Source: Alphaproteobacteria bacterium
GTDB taxonomy: Bacteria; Pseudomonadota; Alphaproteobacteria; Caulobacterales; Maricaulaceae
Direction: 5' to 3'
NCBI GenBank assembly: GCA_016124675.1
Contig: WGNG01000015.1
Location: 1 to 64,000, forward strand
DNA: 64,000 nt
Within the stretch, counting starts at the first letter, position 1. Each line of letters begins with the position of its first letter. A program made the position numbers and the translations under genes. Of this stretch, positions 45,220-53,657 are shown in pieces. The notes below the pieces were generated by a model. The model had not been told where the DNA came from. It ran no database searches and worked only from the letters and a program-made list of their open reading frames with translations.

Positions 45220-46110
45220 ATGGACTGGGACAAGCTGAAATCCTTCCACGCCGCCGCCGAGGCGCGATCGCTCACCGGCGCCGCCGAAACCCTGAACCTG
45301 TCCCAGTCAGCGGTCAGCCGGCAGATCTCCGCGCTGGAGGAGAGCCTCGGCGTCAAGCTCTTCCACCGCCATACGCGCGGGCTCCTGCTCACCGAGCCGG
45401 GGCGTGTCTTGTTCGAGGCTGCGGGCGACATCGCCGGCCGGGTGGCGCTGGCCGAAGGCGCGGTGCAGGACGTGCGCGACGAGCCCAGCGGGCTGCTCCG
45501 CGTCACCGCGCCCGCAGCCCTGGGCTCGATCTGGCTGGCGCCGCGTCTCGCCGGGTTTCACGCCGCCTTTCCCAATATCCGCCTGCGCCTCTTGCTCACC
45601 GATCACGAGCTCGATATCGCCCGGCTGGAGGCCGATGTGGCGATCCGGCCCTGGGCGCCGACCCAGAAGGACGTCATCCAGCGCAAGCTGATGGACGCCG
45701 GCCAGCATCTCTATGCCTCACCAGCCTATCTGGCCCGGCGCGGCGCGCCGGCGAGCGAGGCGGAGCTCGACGATCACGCCATCGTCGCCTACGGACCGCG
45801 CCATCTCGCCCCGATCCCGCAGCTGGGATGGCCGCTCAGCATCGGGCGCGCCGGCAAGGCCCCGCGCCAGCCCATCGCCGAGGTCAACACCATCAAGGGC
45901 GTCATGCGCCTGTGCGAGGCCGGGATCGGCATTGCGGGCCTGCCCGACTATGTGGCGCGCGAGAACGCCAATCTCGTACGCATCCTGCCCGAGACGAGCG
46001 GGCCGGTGTTTGAAACCTATCTGATCTATCCAGAAGAGCTGCGCGGCTCGCGCCGCGTCGGCGCCTTCGCAGGCTTCATCATCGAGGAAGCGCGAAAATG
46101 GGTGAATTAG
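45220..46110 (+). CDS. LysR-family transcriptional regulator
   Basis: A 296-residue LysR regulator: N-terminal winged helix DKLKSFHAAAEARSLTGAAE followed by LNLSQSAVSRQISALEESLG, then an effector-binding domain beginning SGLLRVTAPAALGSIWLAPRL. In many alphaproteobacteria a LysR gene follows trxB; here the DUF547-ABC group separates them. The effector and targets are unknown. GGAGCGGACC precedes the ATG, 10 bases after the permease stop. Confidence 0.93.
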   Translation: MDWDKLKSFHAAAEARSLTGAAETLNLSQSAVSRQISALEESLGVKLFHRHTRGLLLTEPGRVLFEAAGDIAGRVALAEGAVQDVRDEPSGLLRVTAPAALGSIWLAPRLAGFHAAFPNIRLRLLLTDHELDIARLEADVAIRPWAPTQKDVIQRKLMDAGQHLYASPAYLARRGAPASEAELDDHAIVAYGPRHLAPIPQLGWPLSIGRAGKAPRQPIAEVNTIKGVMRLCEAGIGIAGLPDYVARENANLVRILPETSGPVFETYLIYPEELRGSRRVGAFAGFIIEEARKWVN

Positions 46111-46122
46111 GGGGTCTGCGCC

Positions 46123-46392
46123 CTATTCCCCCGGCGCCTTGGCCCTGATCACCAGCGCATGCACCGGCCCGGCCAACAGATCGGCCAGCGCCGCGTTCAC
46201 AAGGCGGTGACGCGCCACCCGGCTCTGTCCGGCGAAGGCGTCCGCCGTGATCTCCACCGTGAAATGGCTCTCCCCGCCGGCGCGGGCGCCCGCATGGCCC
46301 GCATGCAGATGGCTGTCATCGATGACGGCAAGCCGCGCCGGCGCCAGCGCCTGCGTCAGGGCGGCCTCGATCTGCTGTGCGATTGTGGTCAT
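46123..46392 (-). CDS. BolA family protein
   Basis: BolA proteins bind monothiol glutaredoxins and Fe-S clusters and some bind DNA. The 89-residue protein has the conserved core HLHAGHAGARAGGESHFTVE and RVARHRLVNAALADLLAGPV, ending VHALVIRAKAPGE. ATG at 46392 has GGG eight bases before; an ATG two codons further upstream is possible. It is divergent from the DnaJ-domain gene across 52 bp, a conserved alphaproteobacterial pairing ahead of cobS. Confidence 0.92.
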   Translation of the reverse strand: MTTIAQQIEAALTQALAPARLAVIDDSHLHAGHAGARAGGESHFTVEITADAFAGQSRVARHRLVNAALADLLAGPVHALVIRAKAPGE

Positions 46393-46444
46393 GCGCATCA
46401 CCCGTTCATTGCCCGCAAACCGGACGCACCCCATACTTGGCCCC

Positions 46445-47080
46445 ATGGACGGCGATTACAAATACCGCCCGCGGTTTGTCGACATCCGCATCAAGCCCCC
46501 GCGTGACGCGGCCGGGCCGCGCGAACGCGTGTGCGAATACCCGCAATGCCGCGCCAAGGCGACCGCCCGTTCGCCGAAAAACCCGGCCCTGCCCGGAGAG
46601 TACTATCATTTCTGCGCTGCCCACGCCGCCGAATACAACAAGGCGTGGAATTTCTTTGAGGGCATGAGCGAGGACGAGGCCCGCGCCCATGCGCGCGCCG
46701 ACCAGTACGGCCACCGCCCCACCTGGAATTTCTCCGCCGGGTCGGGCACGCGCAAGCGCGCCGAGCGCGCGGCCAAAAACTTCCAGGACGGGTTCGCGGA
46801 CCCCTTCTCCCTGTTCGGCGACCGCCCGCCGCCCGGCGCCGAGCGCGCGCGCGAACGGGCCAGGGCCGAGCCCGAGCCGGGCCTCGGCCGCCTGCACCAG
46901 CGCGCGCTGGAAACCCTGCGCCTCGAACGCACCGCCTCGCGCGGCGAGGTGCGCAAGCGCTATGCCGAGCTGGTGCGCGCCTATCACCCCGACTCCAATG
47001 GCGGCGACCGCTCCATGGAAGAGCAATTGCAAAGGGTGGTGGCGAGCTATCAGATCTTGAAGAATGCCGGGATGGCGTGA
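46445..47080 (+). CDS. DnaJ-domain protein
   Basis: A 211-residue protein with the J domain at its C terminus (LRLERTASRGEVRKRYAELV then AYHPDSNGGDRSMEEQLQRV), carrying the HPD motif that activates Hsp70. The N-terminal half has CEYPQC and HFCAAHAAEYNKAWNFFEG, spaced as a possible zinc site. The intermediate segment is charged (ERARERARAEPEPG). The family is usually upstream of cobS in alphaproteobacteria, as here. Confidence 0.9.
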   Translation: MDGDYKYRPRFVDIRIKPPRDAAGPRERVCEYPQCRAKATARSPKNPALPGEYYHFCAAHAAEYNKAWNFFEGMSEDEARAHARADQYGHRPTWNFSAGSGTRKRAERAAKNFQDGFADPFSLFGDRPPPGAERARERARAEPEPGLGRLHQRALETLRLERTASRGEVRKRYAELVRAYHPDSNGGDRSMEEQLQRVVASYQILKNAGMA

Positions 47081-47177
47081 TGGCGCCTAGAAGGTGGCGC
47101 CGCGGGCGTGTGCGCGCTAGGTAAGGCGGATGACGCCTGCTCGCCCTGCGCCTTCGACAGCCAGACCCGGACCGCAC

Positions 47178-48191
47178 ATGACCGACAACGCCCTGCTTTC
47201 CGCCAAGCCCGACGCGACCGCCGACTGCAAGGCCCTGTTCGGGTTTCATCCCGGCTTTAAGGTCCCCGCCTTCTCCACGCGCGGCGAGCATGTGCCTCAG
47301 ATCGATCCCACCTATGTGTTCGATCCGGCGACCACGCGCGCCATTCTGGCCGGTTTCGCCTTCAACCGGCGCGTGATGATCCAGGGCTATCACGGCACCG
47401 GCAAGTCCACCCACGTGGAACAGGTGGCCGCACGCCTCAACTGGCCGATGATCCGGGTCAATCTCGACAGCCATGTCAGCCGCATCGACATGGTGGGCAA
47501 GGACGCCATTGTCGTGCGCAATGGCCAGCAGGTGACGGAGTTCCAGGAAGGCATTCTGCCCTGGGCCCTGCAGCGTCCGGTGGCGCTCCTGTTTGACGAG
47601 TATGATGCGGGCCGCCCCGACGTGATGTTCGTCATCCAGCGCGTGCTGGAGTCCTCGGGCTCGCTGACCCTGCTGGACCAGAACCGGGTGATCCGGCCGC
47701 ATTCGCATTTCCGCCTGTTCGCCACCACCAACACGGTCGGTCTGGGCGACACGACGGGGCTTTATCACGGCACCCAGCAGATCAATCAGGGCCAGATGGA
47801 CCGCTGGTCCATCGTCGCCACGCTCAACTATCTGCCCGCCGCCACCGAGTGCGCCATCGTCGCGGCCAAGATCGGCGAGAGCGCCCAGACGCCCGAGGGC
47901 GTCAAGCAGATCGCAGACATGGTCAAGATCGCCGAGATGACGCGCAATGCCTTCATTGCGGGGGATCTGTCCACCGTGATGAGCCCGCGCACCGTGCTGA
48001 CCTGGGCGGAAAACACGGCGATTTTCGGCGATCCGGGCCTGGCCTTCCGCCTCACCTTCGTCAACAAGTGCGATGAGCTGGAGCGCCCCATCCTGGCGGA
48101 GTTCTATCAGCGCGTCTTCGGCGTGGATCTTCCCGAAAGCGTGGTGAAGCCGGTGCAGGCGGCCGGATCCGTCCGTCACGCTGCTGGCTAA
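47178..48191 (+). CDS. cobS: Cobaltochelatase subunit CobS-like AAA+ ATPase
   Basis: CobS is the AAA+ subunit that with CobT and CobN inserts cobalt into hydrogenobyrinic acid diamide. The 337-residue protein has Walker [18 protein letters not shown] (near residue 77), Walker [16 protein letters not shown], and sensor motif [14 protein letters not shown]. Sequence is strongly CobS-like from the start ([20 protein letters not shown]). Normally cobT follows; here a phytase-like gene begins 74 bases downstream. CobT may be elsewhere, or this protein may have a non-cobalamin role. Confidence 0.93.
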   Translation: MTDNALLSAKPDATADCKALFGFHPGFKVPAFSTRGEHVPQIDPTYVFDPATTRAILAGFAFNRRVMIQGYHGTGKSTHVEQVAARLNWPMIRVNLDSHVSRIDMVGKDAIVVRNGQQVTEFQEGILPWALQRPVALLFDEYDAGRPDVMFVIQRVLESSGSLTLLDQNRVIRPHSHFRLFATTNTVGLGDTTGLYHGTQQINQGQMDRWSIVATLNYLPAATECAIVAAKIGESAQTPEGVKQIADMVKIAEMTRNAFIAGDLSTVMSPRTVLTWAENTAIFGDPGLAFRLTFVNKCDELERPILAEFYQRVFGVDLPESVVKPVQAAGSVRHAAG

Positions 48192-48265
48192 AAACCGTCA
48201 TTGAACCGTGTCATGCTCCTCCCGTTCGGGCGCGCACGCGCCGCAGATGCGGGCGGGCCGCAGCC

Positions 48266-49279
48266 ATGATGTCATTCAAACCCCTTTGGCTTGCAGGCGC
48301 GCTGGCGCTGACGGCGGCGTGCGGCGCGCAGGCGGGCGAGACGCGCCCTGCCGGACGCGCGGTCGCCATCGAGGCGGTCGCCGTCCCGCTCTATCCCGAT
48401 CAGCCAGACCGCCGCGATCTGGGCGCGCTGACCTATCGCGGCGGCCTCGTCCTGACATCCGATGATCCGGCCTTTGGCGGGTTTTCAGCGCTCGAGTTGA
48501 GCCCGGACGGCACGCGCCTGCTGGCATTGTCCGATCGCGGCCATTGGCTGGTGGCCGATATCATGCATGACGCGTCCGGCGCGCCGTCAGGCCTCGCGAA
48601 TGCCCGCATGGCGCCCTTGCGCGATGCCGACGGTGTCCCGTTCGAAGGCGGCTGGGCGGATGCCGAGGGCCTCGCCCGCGTGGCTGAAGGCGTCTATCTC
48701 GTCAGCTTTGAACGGCGCCACCGGGTGGAATCCTATATTCTGGGCGAGGACTGGTCGCAGATCGGTTCAGCCAACGCCACCCGCCTGCCCCCGCCGCCGG
48801 GCGCCGCCGGCCTGCCTGAAAATGGCTCTCTGGAAGCCCTCGCCGTCCAGGCGGGCTTCGCCTGGGTGGGGGTGGAGTATCCGCAAGGGATCACCGGCGT
48901 TCACACGGTCTTCCGCTATGATCTCTCCGATCCCGGCGCGGACGCGGCCGGGCATCGCGTCCAGCTGGCCCCGGGGTTCGGCCTGGTGGCCTTTGCGGAG
49001 CTGGGCGGCGGCCAGCTTCTCGCCGTGCAGCGCTTCTGGCGGCGCGATCTCGGCAACACCATCGGCATCAGCCGCGTCAGCGAGGCGGCCATTCTCGATC
49101 CGGACAATCAGCCCGAAGCCGAGTTTCTGGCTGAGATCACGCCGGACATGACCGTGGACAATATCGAAGCCGCCGCTGTGGTGACCATCGACGGCCGCCA
49201 GCGCCTCTATCTCCTGTCCGACGACAATTTCAGCGCCAGCCAGCGCACGCTGCTGATGAGTTTTGATCTGCCGGAATAG
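48266..49279 (+). CDS. Secreted esterase-like/phytase-domain protein
   Basis: A 337-residue precursor with a signal or lipobox (LALTAACGA, Cys near residue 19). The mature protein matches the esterase-like activity of phytase family: FGGFSALELSPDGTRLLALSDRGHWL, then EGGWADAEGLARVAEGVYLV and late VDNIEAAAVVTIDGRQRLYL. The predicted fold is a beta propeller in the periplasm. Substrate not established. It commonly follows cobST in alphaproteobacteria. Two adjacent ATG codons make the start ambiguous by one residue. Confidence 0.82.
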   Translation: MMSFKPLWLAGALALTAACGAQAGETRPAGRAVAIEAVAVPLYPDQPDRRDLGALTYRGGLVLTSDDPAFGGFSALELSPDGTRLLALSDRGHWLVADIMHDASGAPSGLANARMAPLRDADGVPFEGGWADAEGLARVAEGVYLVSFERRHRVESYILGEDWSQIGSANATRLPPPPGAAGLPENGSLEALAVQAGFAWVGVEYPQGITGVHTVFRYDLSDPGADAAGHRVQLAPGFGLVAFAELGGGQLLAVQRFWRRDLGNTIGISRVSEAAILDPDNQPEAEFLAEITPDMTVDNIEAAAVVTIDGRQRLYLLSDDNFSASQRTLLMSFDLPE

Positions 49280-49297
49280 GGTTCAGGCGCTGCGCGA

Positions 49298-49681
49298 CTA
49301 CCAGATGCGCTGGACGGCATAGGCGTCCAGCGCCGCGTCCGGGCTGACCAGGGGCGCGCGGCGGGCGATGGCCTGCGCCACCAGCATCCGGTCGAAGGGG
49401 TCGCCATGATGGCGCAGCAGGAAACCGGCGCTGATCGCGTCTTCAAGCGTCACCTCGATCAGCTTGAAAGGCGGGCGCGCGAGGCGGACGTCCAGCGCAG
49501 GCCAGAAACCCTTATCAACCGGAAGCCTGCCCGAACCGGCCTTGATGGCCAGCTCCCACACGCTGACCGGGCTGACAAGAAGCATCTCGGCTGCATGTAG
49601 CGCCGCCCGCGCGCGTTCGCTCAGCCTTGGCGAGTTGAACTGCCACCACATCAGGACGGCGCTATCGAGCATCAACGTCAT
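49298..49681 (-). CDS. VapC-type PIN-domain toxin
   Basis: A 127-residue PIN ribonuclease. The acidic metal-binding residues are Asp6 (LMLDSAVLMWW), Glu43 (SVWELAIK), Asp97 (GDPFDRMLVAQA) and Asp115 (VSPDAALDA). Such toxins cut tRNA or rRNA until bound by their antitoxin. The start overlaps the antitoxin stop by four bases (ATGA). The intact catalytic residues imply activity. Confidence 0.92.
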   Translation of the reverse strand: MTLMLDSAVLMWWQFNSPRLSERARAALHAAEMLLVSPVSVWELAIKAGSGRLPVDKGFWPALDVRLARPPFKLIEVTLEDAISAGFLLRHHGDPFDRMLVAQAIARRAPLVSPDAALDAYAVQRIW

Positions 49682-49950
49682 GGCGCGAGCGAGCTGTCGA
49701 CCCGTTCAAACGCGGCGATCTCCGCCTCGCTCATGGGCTCGGCGAGCGCATCAAGCGCGTCTTCGCTGACGCCAAACATTCCCGCCCACTCCCCTGGCTG
49801 ATGACGCACCGTGGGCGCAGGCTGTGCCGCCGACAGGCGCGCCACCGGCGTGTCGCCGCGCGCGATGATGATCTCCTCGCCGGCCTCCACCGCGCGCAAC
49901 AGGCGTGACAGATGGGTTTTGGCTTCGTGCACGGTCACGGTGCGGGCCAT
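49678..49950 (-). CDS. Phd/VapB-type antitoxin
   Basis: A 90-residue antitoxin: N-terminal DNA-binding TVTVHEAKTHLSRLLRAVEA and GEEIIIARGDTPVARL as in the prevent-host-death family, then a C-terminal tail with EPMSEAEIAAFER that would wrap the toxin. It precedes its toxin with a four-base overlap. An inverted repeat 20 bp upstream is a likely autoregulatory operator. Confidence 0.92.
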   Translation of the reverse strand: MARTVTVHEAKTHLSRLLRAVEAGEEIIIARGDTPVARLSAAQPAPTVRHQPGEWAGMFGVSEDALDALAEPMSEAEIAAFERVDSSLAP

Positions 49951-49969
49951 GGCGGCCTCCGGTTAGCTA

Positions 49970-49982
49970 AGTCAACCTGACT
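49970..49982. promoter_or_regulatory. Inverted repeat upstream of the toxin-antitoxin operon
   Basis: AGTCA-ACC-TGACT is a perfect 5-bp inverted repeat; it is flanked by two direct CTAAGT hexamers and a TTAGCTAA palindrome. Antitoxins of this family repress their own promoter by binding such repeats. Confidence 0.5.
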
Positions 49983-50020
49983 AAGTTAATCCGAATCGAC
50001 CGCCGGTACAAGATTTGACC

Positions 50021-53000
50021 CTACAGGCTCAGCAATTCCGGGTCCCCGCCCTGGGCGGCGATGTTGACGGTGATCACCCGCTCGGCGGCAAAGCGCACGA
50101 GGTAGTGGGGCCCGCCCGCCTTGGGTCCGGTGCCTGACAGGCCCTCGCCGCCAAAGGGCTGCACGCCCACCACCGCGCCGATCATCGACCGGTTCACATA
50201 GACATTGCCCGCCGGAACCGCCGCGCGGACCATCGCCATGAATCGCTCCAGCCGCGAGTGCACGCCCAGCGTCAGCCCGTAGCGCTTGGCGGCCAGGCGC
50301 GCCGCGATCGACGGCAACTGCGCGCGCTTGTAGCGCAGCACGTGCAGGACGGGCCCGAATGTCTCCTCGGTGAGCTGGTCGATATCATCGATCTCCACCA
50401 GCGCCGGCGCAAAGAACAGCCCCCTGGCCTTCACGCCCGCGTCCAGAGGCGCGCGGTGCAGGAGCCGCGCTCCCGCCCCCGTGATGGCGTCGAGATGGGC
50501 GTCCAGCATGGTCAGCGCGTCGGCGTCGATCACCGGGCCGATATCCGTGGCGGGGTCAGACGGATCGCCCAGAGCCAGCGCGTCCATGGCGCCCTTCAGC
50601 CCCTCGATCAGCCCGTCCGCGCTTTCCTGCGGCAGGATCAGGAGGCGCATCGCCGAGCAACGCTGGCCCGCCGAGCCGAAGGCGGAATGCACCGTGTCGT
50701 CGATCACCTGCTCCTTCAGGGCCGAGGTGTCCACGAACATGGCGTTCAGCCCGCCGGTTTCGGCGATCAGCGGCACGATGGGCCCGTCCTTGGCGGCAAG
50801 CGTGCGGTTGATCAGCCGGGCGACCTGCGTCGACCCGGTGAAGGCGACACCGTCAATATCCTCAAGCCCCGTAAGCGCCGAACCGACCCGGCCATCGCCG
50901 GGCAGAAGGTGTAGCACGCCGGCGGGCAGGCCGGCCTTGAGGAATATCTTCACCGCTTCGAATGCGATCAGCGGGCTCTGCTCGGCCGGCTTGGCCAGCA
51001 CGCTATTGCCTGCCGCCAGCGCGGCGGCGACCTGGCCGGTAAAGATCGCCAGCGGGAAATTCCACGGGCTGATGCACACGAACACGCCGCGCCCGGCCAG
51101 GGAAAGATGATTGGTCTCCCCCGCAGGCCCGGGCAGGCGCTGGGGCGCCGCGAATTTCGCTTCGGCCTCGGCGGCGTAATAGCGCAGGAAATCCACCGCC
51201 TCGCGCACTTCGGCCACGCCGTCGGCCAGCGTCTTGCCGGTCTCGCGCGTCATCAGCGCGATCAGCCGGCCGGTCTCGGCCTCCAGCGCATCGGCCATAT
51301 CGCGCAGGATCACAGCGCGCCTGGCCCCGCCCAGCTGATCCCAGCCGGGCTGGGCGGCGCGGGCGGCGTCCAGCGCGCGGGCGATGTCCGCCGCGCCCGC
51401 ATCGCGCACCTCAGCCACCGCGAAGGCGAAATCGGCCGGGCTGCACAGCGTGGCGCCGCCGCCCGTGACCGCCTCGCCCTTGATGATCGGGCCGCAGGGC
51501 CAGGGCGCGCCGGCGTCAAAGCGCTTCTGGGCCTCGGCCAGGCGGGCGCGCACGTGGACCTGGCTCAGATCCACGCCCGCGGCATTGAGCCGCCGCTCGC
51601 CATAGAGCGCCGGCGGGGCGGGGATGAAAGGGTGGCGGTCGAGCGCAGCGGCAGCCGCGAACGGACCCCGGGCCACGTCCCCGGCGGGCACGTCCGGGTC
51701 GAGGAAGCTGTGAACGAAGGAGGTATTGGCGCCGTTCTCCAGCAGGCGGCGCACCAGATAGGGCAGTAGATCCTCGTGACTGCCCACCGGCGCATAGACC
51801 CGCACCCGGGCCAGATCATCATAGGTTTCCGCCGCCGCGTCATAGAGCGGCTCGCCCATGCCGTGCAGGCGCTGGAATTCATAGTCCGCATGCCCCGCCT
51901 CTGCCGCCAGCGCGCGCACCGCCGCCAGCGTATGGGCGTTATGGGTGGCGAACTGGCCATAAATCTCGCTGCGCGCGCCCAGCATCAGCCGGGCGCAGGC
52001 GAGGAAGTTGAGATCGGTCGCAGGCTTGGTCGTCCAGACCGGGAAGTCGCCATGGCCGGCGACCTGGGCCTGCTTGATCTCGCTGTCCCAATAGGCGCCC
52101 TTGACCAGACGCACCATCAGGCGGCGCTCGCTGGCGCGGGCAAGCTCGATCAGGCGCCCGATCACCGCATGGGCGCGCTTCTGATAGGCCTGTACGGCGA
52201 GGCCCAGCCCGTTCCAGCCCGAAAGGGAAGGCTCATGGGCGAGGCGCTCCAGAATTTTCAGCGACTGGACCAGGCGGTCGGCCTCCTCGGCGTCCAGGCA
52301 AAAGCCGATATCGGCGGCGCGTGCGGCTTCAGCCTGTTCCAGCAGTCTGGGGTAAAGCTGGTCCATCACATCGGCGAGCTTCACCGCACTGTAGCGCGGA
52401 TGCAGGGCGGACAGCTTGACGCTGACCCCGTCCACGCTCTCCACCGGGCCGGTCTGGCGCTTGGCCGCCACGGCGGCGATCGCGGCCATATAGCGCTCAT
52501 GATAGCGCACCGCGTCGGCGTGGGTACGGGCCGCCTCGCCCAGCATGTCAAAGCTGAACAGGGGCTTGATCCCACCTGCGCTCTTCCACGCCCGTCCCCG
52601 CTTCAGGGCGCCCGCGATGGTTCGGCCCAGCACGAATTGCTCGCCCAGAATGCGCATGGCCTGGCGCACCGCGCTGCGAATCACCGGCTCGCCTACCCGG
52701 CCGGTCAGGCGGCGGAAATAGCCCGCGGGATCGCGCTGCGCGGCCGGCTCCACATCCATCAGCGAGCCGGTGAGCATAAGGCCCAGCGTGGAGGCGTTGA
52801 CCAGCCAGTTGTCCGACTTCCACGCATGCTCGGCCCAGGCGCCTGATCCCAGCTTCTCGGCGATCAGCGCGTCGGCGGTCCTGGCGTCGGGCACCCGCAG
52901 CAGCGCCTCGGCCAGGCACATGAGCGCGAGCCCTTCCTTGTTGGTGAGGCCAAACTCCTGAAGGAAGCTTTCCATCAGCCCCGCCGAGCGCCGCGCCTTG

Positions 53001-53182
53001 CGGGCATGCTCCACCAGGGCCACCGCCGCCTCGCCCACACGTGTGCGGGCGCCGGCGTCCAGACCGACCAGGGCGTCGATCCGGCGCGCCGCCTCGCGCT
53101 CGTCCGCGTATTTGAGGGCGTCAAGCCCGTCCCAGTCGATGGCGTCAGGGCGCCGGTCGGCGCGGGCGGCGGATACGGCCAT
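50021..53182 (-). CDS. putA: Bifunctional proline dehydrogenase / glutamate-semialdehyde dehydrogenase
   Basis: PutA oxidises proline to pyrroline-5-carboxylate (FAD) and then to glutamate (NAD+). The 1053 residues hold a helical N-terminal arm, the proline dehydrogenase barrel (VSVKLSALHPRYSAVK, RLVKGAYWDSEIKQAQVAGH, RLHGMGEPLYD), and the aldehyde dehydrogenase domain with ISPWNFPLAIFTGQVAAALA, AFTGSTQVARLI, AETGGLNAMFVD and the catalytic Cys in SAFGSAGQRCSAMR. There is no N-terminal ribbon-helix-helix, so it is not a repressor as in E. coli. AGGGAGG precedes the ATG. No putP or AsnC-type putR is adjacent. Confidence 0.97.
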   Translation of the reverse strand: MAVSAARADRRPDAIDWDGLDALKYADEREAARRIDALVGLDAGARTRVGEAAVALVEHARKARRSAGLMESFLQEFGLTNKEGLALMCLAEALLRVPDARTADALIAEKLGSGAWAEHAWKSDNWLVNASTLGLMLTGSLMDVEPAAQRDPAGYFRRLTGRVGEPVIRSAVRQAMRILGEQFVLGRTIAGALKRGRAWKSAGGIKPLFSFDMLGEAARTHADAVRYHERYMAAIAAVAAKRQTGPVESVDGVSVKLSALHPRYSAVKLADVMDQLYPRLLEQAEAARAADIGFCLDAEEADRLVQSLKILERLAHEPSLSGWNGLGLAVQAYQKRAHAVIGRLIELARASERRLMVRLVKGAYWDSEIKQAQVAGHGDFPVWTTKPATDLNFLACARLMLGARSEIYGQFATHNAHTLAAVRALAAEAGHADYEFQRLHGMGEPLYDAAAETYDDLARVRVYAPVGSHEDLLPYLVRRLLENGANTSFVHSFLDPDVPAGDVARGPFAAAAALDRHPFIPAPPALYGERRLNAAGVDLSQVHVRARLAEAQKRFDAGAPWPCGPIIKGEAVTGGGATLCSPADFAFAVAEVRDAGAADIARALDAARAAQPGWDQLGGARRAVILRDMADALEAETGRLIALMTRETGKTLADGVAEVREAVDFLRYYAAEAEAKFAAPQRLPGPAGETNHLSLAGRGVFVCISPWNFPLAIFTGQVAAALAAGNSVLAKPAEQSPLIAFEAVKIFLKAGLPAGVLHLLPGDGRVGSALTGLEDIDGVAFTGSTQVARLINRTLAAKDGPIVPLIAETGGLNAMFVDTSALKEQVIDDTVHSAFGSAGQRCSAMRLLILPQESADGLIEGLKGAMDALALGDPSDPATDIGPVIDADALTMLDAHLDAITGAGARLLHRAPLDAGVKARGLFFAPALVEIDDIDQLTEETFGPVLHVLRYKRAQLPSIAARLAAKRYGLTLGVHSRLERFMAMVRAAVPAGNVYVNRSMIGAVVGVQPFGGEGLSGTGPKAGGPHYLVRFAAERVITVNIAAQGGDPELLSL

Positions 53183-53544
53183 GGCGTGAACCTCCCTGGA
53201 AGGGTGTTTTGTGCGCGACATTGCGCATGCACGTGTTTTTCACGCAAGTGAATCAAGCTGAACCAGGCGCGGCCAACCCATGTCCGGACAAGGCTTTGCA
53301 AGGGTGGAGCACGACGGCGTGCCGGGTGGTTCAGCGCTTGACGCAGACGCCTGCCGCTGTCGAACATGATGGCGGAGACTGGACTATGCGATGCCCTGAG
53401 CGCGTGGCGTCCCGGCCCTGCCCCCGCGCGGCGAGCGGCGAGCGGCGCGCCGAGCTGTGCGACGTGGCAGCGGACGGGGCTGCCCAGGCGGGCGGGCCTG
53501 AAATCGCGCTACAGGATGATCGTTAGGAAGTTCACGCTTGAGGG
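53183..53544. other. Divergent region between putA and comM
   Basis: About 360 bp lie between the putA start and the comM promoter. Frames through it are Arg/Ala/Pro-rich and lack ribosome sites, so I call it non-coding. The inverted repeat near putA and the comM promoter are listed separately. Confidence 0.45.
53239..53252. promoter_or_regulatory. Inverted repeat upstream of putA
   Basis: TTCAC-GCAA-GTGAA is a perfect 5-bp palindrome with a 4-base spacer, 57 bp before the putA start. It is a candidate operator for proline-responsive control; the binding protein is unknown. Confidence 0.4.
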
Positions 53545-53578
53545 TTGACGCCGGGCCGGGTCTGTTCCAATATTGTTC
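53545..53578 (+). promoter_or_regulatory. comM promoter with overlapping LexA (SOS) box
   Basis: TTGACG (53545-53550), 17 bp, CAATAT (53568-53573) form a good promoter. The direct repeat GTTC-CAATATT-GTTC (53564-53578) exactly fits GTTC-N7-GTTC, the LexA operator of alphaproteobacteria, and covers the -10 element, so LexA would block transcription until DNA damage. Confidence 0.8.
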
Positions 53579-53657
53579 CTGCTTTGATCGCCGGATATGG
53601 CGGTCTGTGGATATCCGGCTCTGGGTGTCCCGGGAGGCGGATGGCGGGAGGCAGGTC

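Noticed and set aside
47082-47101. GGCGCC hairpin before cobS considered as a cobalamin riboswitch or terminator
   Set aside because: Stem of six bases, no B12-box-like sequence and no U-run.
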